Source: Exobacillus caeni (GTDB lineage Bacteria; Bacillota; Bacilli; Bacillales; Guptibacillaceae). From it: a stretch of 64,000 bases of DNA. The position numbers and the translations under genes were made by a program. The notes beneath the pieces are model-generated. The model made no database searches. It was not told the DNA's origin and saw nothing but the letters and a program-made list of their open reading frames with translations. Shown here piece after piece: positions 57,574-64,000 of this stretch (position 1 is its first letter; each line of letters starts with the position of its first letter). The stretch covers positions 62,001-126,000 of the forward strand of contig NZ_SWLG01000012.1 in the NCBI RefSeq assembly GCF_005747095.1. Direction: 5' to 3'.

Positions 57574-58620
57574 ATGGCAATCACGATAATAGGAGCGGGC
57601 GCAATCGGCGGCGTGCTGGGTGCCTACCTTACCAGAGCAGGAGAACAAGTTGTCTTCTGTGATATCGATAAAGAACATGTCAAAACAATCAATGCGAGAG
57701 GAATAACGATCGAAGGTCCGGATGAAAGGTTTACCGCAGAAAGTGTAGCTTTTACACCTGAAGAGCTTTTACTCTATAAAAATAAATTAGAAACCGTGTT
57801 CCTATGTGTAAAGGCACATCATACAAAACAGGCGTTAGAGCCATTTCTTCCATTGCTTACATCTGAATCCCAGGTCGTCTCCTTTCAAAATGGACTTTGT
57901 GAAAGAACAATCGCTTCCTTAGTAGGTGAGGACCGGACAATCGGCTGCTTTGTTAATTTCTCGGCAGACTATCTGGGACCGGGCAGGATTTTGTACGGCG
58001 GTGTTGCGTCACTCTATCTGGGAGAGTTAAACGGAGTTTTATCAGAAAGAGTTTTACTGCTAAAAGAAAAGCTGCAATGCTGGGGACCGGCTCAGCTAAC
58101 AGACAATATCTGGGGCTACTTATGGGGAAAGATGTCCTATGCCGGACTTCTGTATGCAACTGCATTGGTCGATGAAACGATGGCAGGAGTTGTTAGAAAA
58201 ATGGACTTGCGAGAAACACTGTTGGAACTTTGCTCAGAGATTTTAGAAATAGCTGACCGGGAAGGCGTTGTTCCACTTGGATTCGATGATTGGGTTCCAG
58301 AGTTAGTGTATCCAAGGGAAACAAGGGATGCCGCTAAGCTCAACAGTCAGTTGGAAAAATTAGCAGAAAGAATGGCAACGAACAAGAAAACAAAAAGCGG
58401 CATCTGGCGCGACCTTGCTGTACGAAAACGCAAAACCGAAGTCGATGAACAGCTGGTGCCGATCATTGAAACAGCAAAAAGCTATCACCTTACCATGCCG
58501 CTGACAACAAAAATGGTAGAGATGATCAAGGAAATGGAAGAAGGAACCAGGCAAATGAGCTGGGATAACCTCTATGAGTTAAAAGAAATCTACGAATCGA
58601 TGGGGAAAAAAATCTCATGA
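57574..58620 (+). CDS. Ketopantoate reductase (ApbA/PanE)-family protein
   Basis: 348 residues: N-terminal Rossmann ITIIGAGAIGGVLGAYLTRAGEQVVFCDID, the middle VVSFQNGLCERTIASLVGEDRTIGC block and a C-terminal helical domain (GKMSYAGLLYATALVDETM). It is somewhat longer than true PanE (about 300), and in this context it more likely reduces or oxidises a 2-oxo/2-hydroxy acid of the catabolic pathway than ketopantoate. AGGAGGT precedes the ATG, ten bases after the SDR stop. It overlaps the following regulator frame. Confidence 0.88.
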   Translation: MAITIIGAGAIGGVLGAYLTRAGEQVVFCDIDKEHVKTINARGITIEGPDERFTAESVAFTPEELLLYKNKLETVFLCVKAHHTKQALEPFLPLLTSESQVVSFQNGLCERTIASLVGEDRTIGCFVNFSADYLGPGRILYGGVASLYLGELNGVLSERVLLLKEKLQCWGPAQLTDNIWGYLWGKMSYAGLLYATALVDETMAGVVRKMDLRETLLELCSEILEIADREGVVPLGFDDWVPELVYPRETRDAAKLNSQLEKLAERMATNKKTKSGIWRDLAVRKRKTEVDEQLVPIIETAKSYHLTMPLTTKMVEMIKEMEEGTRQMSWDNLYELKEIYESMGKKIS

Positions 58621-58634
58621 GCGGGGAGACATCC

Positions 58635-59291
58635 ATGATCCTTGACCACAGGAATCTATCAGATGATGTTGCGGCCATCATTCGGAAGATGATTCTAAAC
58701 GGAGAACTGAAGGCAGGAGCAAGGATCAACCAGGCCCAGCTTGCAGAAAAGTTTAAGATTTCAAGAGGACCAGTGAGAGAGGCATTACGGTCATTACAAA
58801 ACGAAGGATTGATCAAGCACGAAACGAACAAGGGGACTTTTGTTACGACACTTTCAAAGCAAGATGCTTTCGAAATCTATACGCTTCGTGCACTACTCGA
58901 AGCAGAGGCGGCTCAGCTCGCGGTTTTCAATCTGACAGAAAAGGATTTTAGAAAGCTTGAAGAGTTGCTTGACCAATTTTATCAGATGATGGTGGAGCAA
59001 AACTTAGAAAGCCAGGCACAATGCGATATTCTTTTTCATCGGACGATCGTGGAGGCTTCCAAACATAGCAGGCTGATCAACATGCACAGGCAGCTTGACA
59101 CGCAGGTTGGCGCAATGTATCTGACAGTATCCAACAAAGTACCGGTAAGGGTCCATCAGGTTGTAGAGAACCATCAGATTTTGCTCGATGTACTTCGGAC
59201 GAAAGATAAGGAGAAGATTAAAGAAATATTTTCAGAGCATTACACACAAACGTTAAAAGACTTGTCCAACATGACCCCAATAAAAGGATAA
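58635..59291 (+). CDS. GntR/FadR-family transcriptional regulator (second)
   Basis: 218 residues: a helix-turn-helix (AAIIRKMILNGELKAGARINQAQLAEKFKISRGPVREALRSL) and an FCD domain with ALLEAEAAQLAVFNL, CDILFHRTIVEASKHSRLINM and VENHQILLDVLRTKDKEKI carrying the metal-ligand histidines. ATG 58635 lies 8 bases after GGGGAG. An ATG at 58617 overlaps the previous stop (ATGA) but has no site of its own. It lies inside the operon between the reductase and transporter genes, so it probably controls this second unit. Confidence 0.9.
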   Translation: MILDHRNLSDDVAAIIRKMILNGELKAGARINQAQLAEKFKISRGPVREALRSLQNEGLIKHETNKGTFVTTLSKQDAFEIYTLRALLEAEAAQLAVFNLTEKDFRKLEELLDQFYQMMVEQNLESQAQCDILFHRTIVEASKHSRLINMHRQLDTQVGAMYLTVSNKVPVRVHQVVENHQILLDVLRTKDKEKIKEIFSEHYTQTLKDLSNMTPIKG

Positions 59292-59305
59292 AAGGTGGTG
59301 TCATC

Positions 59306-60322
59306 ATGCTGTTAGATGTGAAAGATGTATCTCTATCCCTTAAAAGAGAAGGGAAATACTCTAAAATTCTTGATCAGGTCTCGTTTCATGTAAACAACGG
59401 GGAAACGGTTGGAATCGTAGGCGAGTCGGGCTGTGGAAAGAGCATGACCGCATTGTCCCTCATGAGGCTGCTTCCCGATAAAGCGAAGCTAGACGGAGAG
59501 ATCCGACTAGAGGACGAACTGATTTCAAGTTATTCCAACCGTAAAATGCAAAAGATTCGAGGGAACCAGGCATCGATGATTTTCCAGGATCCGCTTACTT
59601 CGCTTAATCCGCTCCACACCGTAGGTAAACAAATAGAAGAATCGTTGTTGCTCCATACCAGCTTAAGCAAACAGGAGAGAAGAAAAAGGGTTATTAAGCT
59701 TCTGAATGATGTAGGGCTTCCACGAGCAGATGAACTGATCGATGAATACCCGCACCAGCTTTCGGGGGGGATGAGGCAGCGAATCATGATCGCAATGGCT
59801 ATGGCCTGTGAGCCAAAACTATTAATCTGTGACGAGCCGACAACAGCACTCGATGTAACGGTTCAAGCACAGATACTTGAATTGATGAACGAGTTAAAAG
59901 AAAGGACCCGGATGGGAATCATCATGATCACACATGACCTTGGTGTAGTGGCAGAGGTTTGTGACAGAGTGATCGTCATGTATGCCGGTAAAGTTGTGGA
60001 AACAGCACCTGTTGAGGAGCTGTTTGAAAATCCTAAGCATCCGTATACAAAAGGATTGATGCAGTCAATTCCGAAACTTGGAATCAGAAAGCAGATGCTT
60101 GGTTCGATTGCGGGTACGGTACCTTCTCCGGAAAATATGCCTGCAGGATGCCGGTTTGCGGATCGTTGCAGCCAGGCCATGGATGTTTGCAAAACGAATG
60201 TCCCTCAAATGACTCAGGTCAAGAAGAACCATAAAACAGCCTGCTGGCTGTACGAAAACAAGGGGGTGAAGAAGGATGCCGCTGCTGGAAGTGAACAACC
60301 TAAAACAGCATTTTATCTCTAA
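59306..60322 (+). CDS. Dipeptide/oligopeptide-type ABC transporter ATPase (DppD-like)
   Basis: 338 residues: Walker [12 protein letters not shown]-loop [15 protein letters not shown], signature LSGGMRQR, Walker [13 protein letters not shown], and the C-terminal oligo_HPY domain with [14 protein letters not shown], the cysteine pattern that binds an iron-sulfur cluster in DppD-type subunits. It energises import with the second ATPase. It starts 14 bases after the regulator gene (AAAGGTGGTG site) and overlaps the next gene by 47 bases. Confidence 0.94.
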   Translation: MLLDVKDVSLSLKREGKYSKILDQVSFHVNNGETVGIVGESGCGKSMTALSLMRLLPDKAKLDGEIRLEDELISSYSNRKMQKIRGNQASMIFQDPLTSLNPLHTVGKQIEESLLLHTSLSKQERRKRVIKLLNDVGLPRADELIDEYPHQLSGGMRQRIMIAMAMACEPKLLICDEPTTALDVTVQAQILELMNELKERTRMGIIMITHDLGVVAEVCDRVIVMYAGKVVETAPVEELFENPKHPYTKGLMQSIPKLGIRKQMLGSIAGTVPSPENMPAGCRFADRCSQAMDVCKTNVPQMTQVKKNHKTACWLYENKGVKKDAAAGSEQPKTAFYL

Positions 60323-61232
60323 AAAAGGTTTCTTGAGTGAAAAGAGGGTTGTAAAAGCCGTTGACGGCGTCAGCCTGAAAGTTGAAAAAGGAAAAACCCT
60401 TGGGGTAGTTGGCGAATCTGGATGCGGGAAGTCAAGTCTTGGAAGATCGATACTACGGTTAGTACAGCCGACCGAAGGAAGTGTGAAGTTTCAGGGGAAA
60501 GAAGTGACAGATCTTAACGCTTTAGAAATGAAAAAGCTTCGCAGGGAAATGCAAATCGTTTTTCAAGACCCGTACGCTTCGCTAAACCCGAGGAGCACCA
60601 TCCGTGAAATCCTTGAAGCACCACTGAAAATCCATAATGTAGGAAATAAAAAAGAGAGAAAGAAAGTCATCGAAGAGCTAGTCGAACGTATCGGTATCAG
60701 AAAGGATCAGCTGAACAACTATCCGCACGAATTTTCCGGTGGACAGCGCCAGAGAATTGGAATCGCAAGGGCATTGGCGTTGAATCCTAAACTCATTGTC
60801 GCCGATGAACCGGTATCAGCACTTGATGTCTCAGTACAGTCGCAGGTGTTGAACTTGATGCTAGAGTTGCAGCAGGAAATGGATTTGAGTTATCTATTCA
60901 TCTCGCATGATCTCTCGGTCGTCCAGCATATCTCCGACCAGGTGGCGGTGATGTACCTTGGCAAAATCGTTGAGTTCGGCGACGTGGAACGCATTTATAA
61001 TCACCCGATGCATCCGTATACGCAGGCGCTTTTATCAGCATTGCCGATACCGGATCCTAAACAGAAACGAGAAAGGATCATTTTAGAGGGAGATCTGCCA
61101 AGCCCGATCAATCCGCCGTCAGGTTGCCCGTTCCATACTCGGTGCCCTTTCGCGACGAAAGAATGCAAGGAAGTTGTTCCCGCACTTGAAGAAAAAACGG
61201 ATAATCACTTTGCCGCATGTATTCATATTTAA
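60276..61232 (+). CDS. Dipeptide/oligopeptide-type ABC transporter ATPase (DppF-like)
   Basis: 318 residues: Walker [31 protein letters not shown], signature [15 protein letters not shown], Walker [15 protein letters not shown], and a C-terminal [14 protein letters not shown] cysteine cluster. Its ATG at 60276 after GGGGGTGA lies inside the upstream ATPase gene, so translation is coupled by a 47-bp overlap. It forms a heterodimer with DppD-like. Confidence 0.94.
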   Translation: MPLLEVNNLKQHFISKKGFLSEKRVVKAVDGVSLKVEKGKTLGVVGESGCGKSSLGRSILRLVQPTEGSVKFQGKEVTDLNALEMKKLRREMQIVFQDPYASLNPRSTIREILEAPLKIHNVGNKKERKKVIEELVERIGIRKDQLNNYPHEFSGGQRQRIGIARALALNPKLIVADEPVSALDVSVQSQVLNLMLELQQEMDLSYLFISHDLSVVQHISDQVAVMYLGKIVEFGDVERIYNHPMHPYTQALLSALPIPDPKQKRERIILEGDLPSPINPPSGCPFHTRCPFATKECKEVVPALEEKTDNHFAACIHI

Positions 61233-61259
61233 CTTTTATTAAAAGAAAGGGGGAGTTGG

Positions 61260-62273
61260 ATGGATGCGCTGCGTTATGTGTTTAAACGGATTCTGTTGAT
61301 GATTCCGATCTTAATCGGGATAAGCATCCTAACATTTTTTATCTCAAACACGATTCCGGGAGATCCTGCCCGCCTGATTCTCGGGCCAAAAGCGACACCG
61401 GATGGAATCGAAGAGTTACGAGAGGAAATGGGGCTAAACGATCCGCTTTATGTGCAGTATGGCAGGTACGTTAACGGAATCTTCCACGGTGACCTGGGTG
61501 AGAGTACTTACTCCCAGCAGCCGGTGATCGATGATCTGGAAAGATATTTTCCGGCAACACTGGAGCTGACCTTGTTCGCAATGTTGATCACCGTCCTAAT
61601 CGGGATTCCGTTCGGGGTTATCAGTGCAAGTAAGAAGGACAAACTGCCCGATCAATTCACAAGGGTGTTTGCGCTCCTTGGGGTAGCGATGCCTGCATTC
61701 TGGCTGGGTTTACTTTTCCTTTTGCTCTTCTATCTAAAGCTCGGTATCCTGCCTGGATCCGGGAGGCTTGACAACGGTGTCTCCCCGCCGGATATGATCA
61801 CTGGAATGTACACAGTTGATGCACTGTTAACAGGAAACATGGTTGCATTTAAATCAGCTTTAATCCATTTGATATTGCCGGGGATCACCCAGGCGGCCGT
61901 CACGATCGGAATGATCACCAGAATGACGCGCTCATCCATGCTGGAAGTGCTGCAAAGTGACTATATCCGCACTGCTCAGGCAAAAGGCGGCTCCGAGAAC
62001 AGGGTCCTTTACGGACATGCGCTTCGAAACGGCATCATGCCGGTCATCACGCTTCTCGGTATGACATTTGGCCATGCATTAGGCGGAAGTGTTCTCGTCG
62101 AATCAGTATTTTCATGGCCCGGTCTTGGAAAGTATGCGGTAAACGCGATCACGTATCTCGATTTTCCAGCCGTAATGGGGGTAACTTTACTGATCGCATT
62201 GTTGTTCATCACGGTTAACCTGATTATAGACACGATGTATCACCTGATTGATCCACGATTGAAATATAACTAA
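61260..62273 (+). CDS. Dipeptide/oligopeptide-type ABC permease (DppB-like)
   Basis: 337 residues with six membrane helices: MDALRYVFKRILLMIPILIGISILTFFI, the N-terminal periplasm-facing loop typical of OppB/DppB, and the EAA coupling loop (DYIRTAQAKGGSENRVLYGHALRNGIMPVI). It forms the channel with the DppC-like permease. AAAGGGGGA precedes the ATG. Confidence 0.94.
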   Translation: MDALRYVFKRILLMIPILIGISILTFFISNTIPGDPARLILGPKATPDGIEELREEMGLNDPLYVQYGRYVNGIFHGDLGESTYSQQPVIDDLERYFPATLELTLFAMLITVLIGIPFGVISASKKDKLPDQFTRVFALLGVAMPAFWLGLLFLLLFYLKLGILPGSGRLDNGVSPPDMITGMYTVDALLTGNMVAFKSALIHLILPGITQAAVTIGMITRMTRSSMLEVLQSDYIRTAQAKGGSENRVLYGHALRNGIMPVITLLGMTFGHALGGSVLVESVFSWPGLGKYAVNAITYLDFPAVMGVTLLIALLFITVNLIIDTMYHLIDPRLKYN

Positions 62274-62289
62274 GGGGGGAGGGCTTACC

Positions 62290-63108
62290 TTGGTACGTCG
62301 AATGATCAACAGTCCCTTGACCATCCTGGGGCTTGTCCTGGTACTTCTCATCATCATTACTGCAATCTTCGCGCCGGTTATAGCCACTCATAATCCAACA
62401 GAAGTTAACTTGCTGTCAAAGCTGGAAGGACCGAGCGGTGAACATTTCTTTGGAACAGATGAAGTTGGACGAGACATTTTCAGCCGGATTGTTTATGGCA
62501 CAAGAATTTCTTTGAAAATCGGTTTGCTTGTCGTATTGATCTCGTTCCCGATCGGTACCATTCTCGGAGCGATAGCGGGATATATCGGAGGAAGAATCGA
62601 CCAGATCATCATGAGGGCAACAGACATTTTTCTATCTTTTCCGGGGATTATCCTCGCGATGTCGATCGCAGCAGCTTTAGGGCCATCGATTGAAAACGTT
62701 CTGCTGGCACTGGCAGCAACCTGGTGGCCATGGTACACACGTATCGTCCGCTCTTCGGTATTGTCATTGAAAAACTCTGAATTCATTGAGGCATCACGAG
62801 CACTCGGAGCGAATCCGTTCAGAATCTTGTTTAAAGAAGTTATTCCAAACGCGATCGCACCTGCTAGTATTCAGGCATCACTCGACCTTGGTTTCGTAAT
62901 CCTTGCCGCAGCCGGCTTAAGTTTTATCGGGCTCGGTGCACAACCGCCATCACCTGAATGGGGCGCGATGCTTTCTTCGAGCCGAGAAATCATAAGAGAT
63001 GCATGGTGGGCTGCTACGTTCCCTGGTATCGCGATCCTCATAACAGTACTTGGCTTCAACCTGATGGGTGATGGACTCAGGGACGTTCTTGATCCAAAAC
63101 AACGTTAA
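62290..63108 (+). CDS. Dipeptide/oligopeptide-type ABC permease (DppC-like)
   Basis: 272 residues with six membrane helices: an oppC_N region (PLTILGLVLVLLIIITAIFAPVIA), HFFGTDEVGRDIFSRIVYG, and the EAA loop (EFIEASRALGANPFRILFKEVIPNAIAP). It is the second channel subunit. The start is TTG 62290, eight bases after AGGGGGAGG; no ATG lies in frame until residue 5. Confidence 0.93.
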   Translation: MVRRMINSPLTILGLVLVLLIIITAIFAPVIATHNPTEVNLLSKLEGPSGEHFFGTDEVGRDIFSRIVYGTRISLKIGLLVVLISFPIGTILGAIAGYIGGRIDQIIMRATDIFLSFPGIILAMSIAAALGPSIENVLLALAATWWPWYTRIVRSSVLSLKNSEFIEASRALGANPFRILFKEVIPNAIAPASIQASLDLGFVILAAAGLSFIGLGAQPPSPEWGAMLSSSREIIRDAWWAATFPGIAILITVLGFNLMGDGLRDVLDPKQR

Positions 63109-63113
63109 CCATT

Positions 63114-63128
63114 CTATGTAACACATAG
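63114..63128 (+). other. Small hairpin between permease and binding-protein genes
   Basis: CTATGT-aac-ACATAG without a T tract, in the 98-bp gap before the binding-protein gene. Such hairpins often stabilise upstream RNA or raise binding-protein expression relative to permeases. Confidence 0.4.
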
Positions 63129-63206
63129 ATGATTCTTCCTTGAAAGGGGGATAGGGGGAGCAGGGTTAGGTAAGTTTTATCTATTAAAAAATGAGGGGGA
63201 AACGAA

Positions 63207-64000
63207 GTGAAGCACAAAAACCTTTGGGCAAAACTGGCGCTGTTTTTGTTGATCGCTGTCGTCGTTCTTAGTGGATGCACAGGGAAGTATGGAAATGAAG
63301 CCACAAGCGGAAATGCCGGTACCAATAATTCCGGCGACACAAGCGGAGAAAATACTGATGATGCACCAGCAGCAAATGAAAACTTTGATGAAAATGTGTT
63401 TAACTTTGCGACAAACCAGGATATTCCTCAATTAGACCCACACGGTTCTGCAGCAAACACGTCTTTCCGTGTAACGTATATGCTGTATGATCGCCTTGTC
63501 ACATACGAAGGTTCTTCTACTGAGCCAAAACCGATGCTTGCTGAAAGCTGGGACATTTCTGATGACAACAAAACATACACGTTCCATCTGCGTGAGGATG
63601 CCAAATTCCATGACGGCACTCCAGTAACAGCCGAAGCAGTCAAGTACTCTTTCACCCGTGCGATCGACGTGAACAAGTCTGCTGCAGGTATCTTCAAAAA
63701 AGTAATCGACAAGGACAGCTTCGAGATCGTTGATGATCATACGATTAAAATCACATTAAAGAAACCATTCGGTCCGTTTATCAAGACACTTGGGACTGTA
63801 TTTGCAAACATTCTCAACCCGAACCTTGCAGAAAACCACGGCGATGACCTTGGCGAAAGCTATATTGCTGATAAGGAAGTCGGATCTGGCCCGTATATCT
63901 TAGAGAGCTGGGACCGCGGCCAGAAACTCGTCTTAAAGGCAAACCCGGATTATTGGGGAGAAAAACCGACGATGGAAACTATCAACGTTATCATCGTTCC
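63207..64000 (+). CDS. ABC transporter substrate-binding lipoprotein (DppE/OppA family), 3' end outside window
   Basis: The 264 visible codons start at a GTG six bases after GAGGGGGA. A basic start KHKNLWAK, a hydrophobic core and the lipobox LSGC (Cys24) mark a lipoprotein. A Gly/Asn/Ser-rich tether of about 35 residues follows, then the SBP_bac_5 fold: ATNQDIPQLDPHGS, YDRLVTYEG, PKPMLAESWDISDDNKTYTFHLREDAKFHDGTPVTAEAVKYSF, GSGPYILESWDRGQKLVLKANPDYW. It captures the substrate outside the membrane for the linked permeases. The family binds peptides but also many other molecules. Confidence 0.93.
   Translation, partial: MKHKNLWAKLALFLLIAVVVLSGCTGKYGNEATSGNAGTNNSGDTSGENTDDAPAANENFDENVFNFATNQDIPQLDPHGSAANTSFRVTYMLYDRLVTYEGSSTEPKPMLAESWDISDDNKTYTFHLREDAKFHDGTPVTAEAVKYSFTRAIDVNKSAAGIFKKVIDKDSFEIVDDHTIKITLKKPFGPFIKTLGTVFANILNPNLAENHGDDLGESYIADKEVGSGPYILESWDRGQKLVLKANPDYWGEKPTMETINVIIV

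Overview
The window looks like chromosomal DNA of a spore-forming Bacillaceae bacterium. Most genes have strong AGGAGG/AAGGGGG-type ribosome binding sites, ATG/GTG/TTG starts and GNRA-free hairpin-plus-U-tract terminators. Recognisable Bacillus-type proteins include AcoR/AcoABC, BdhA, YhfK, YqiG-like OYE, YvbH-like, RsbR paralogues and a 29-residue YjcZ-type spore peptide. The exact genus cannot be fixed from sequence reading alone; a Fictibacillus/Metabacillus-like host is only a guess. No rRNA, tRNA, CRISPR array or prophage was seen.

Layout. 1-12.3 kb is a glycolate-utilisation island: malate synthase G, a GlcC-like GntR regulator, a three-subunit glycolate oxidase (order E-F-D), a fumarylacetoacetase-family enzyme, an IclR regulator and an LctP/GlcA-family permease. 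Glycolate would be imported, oxidised to glyoxylate and condensed with acetyl-CoA to malate. A near-identical 17-bp palindrome precedes both the oxidase genes and the permease gene. 12.3-16.2 kb holds stand-alone genes (small membrane protein, RsbR-like STAS protein, amino-acid racemase, YvbH-like PH protein, DnaQ-type exonuclease). 16.3-20.9 kb is a cluster of LuxR-type regulator, R2-like ligand-binding oxidase (R2lox), aldehyde dehydrogenase and iron alcohol dehydrogenase. 21-24.7 kb has a flavin reductase-like protein, an EamA exporter and an ABC-2 exporter. 24.8-26.9 kb is an AT-rich run of four small minus-strand genes, each preceded by a copy of a 34-bp element. 27.3-34.4 kb carries the sigma-54 activator AcoR, acoABC (no acoL) and 2,3-butanediol dehydrogenase with an Fnr/Rex-like operator. 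34.4-42 kb has a spore peptide, OYE, YhfK, an IS3-family element, a membrane acyltransferase and an ArsR-rhodanese/MFS operon. 42-46 kb has a HicB-like protein, a PAS-STAS protein and an ECF sigma factor followed by an 81-residue-repeat protein. 46.2-64 kb is a large catabolic cluster: HMG-CoA lyase-type enzyme and GntR on the minus strand, and on the plus strand CoA-transferase, isochorismatase-type amidohydrolase, HyuA/HyuB, crotonase-fold protein, LeuC/LeuD paralogues, SDR, ketopantoate-reductase-type enzyme, second GntR and a dipeptide-type ABC transporter running off the window.

The most interesting unexplained signals are: (i) intergenic arrays of degenerate repeats with an almost exact 21-bp (two helical turns) period, 20 units long between acoB and acoC, with shorter relatives elsewhere; (ii) the 34-bp element that punctuates the small-gene cassette-like region; (iii) a ~126-bp repeat in two places whose central hairpin shows compensatory base changes; (iv) the R2lox-dehydrogenase cluster; (v) the ECF sigma/repeat-protein operon with a 49-codon leader gene; and (vi) the imide/hydantoin-to-CoA-ester cluster.
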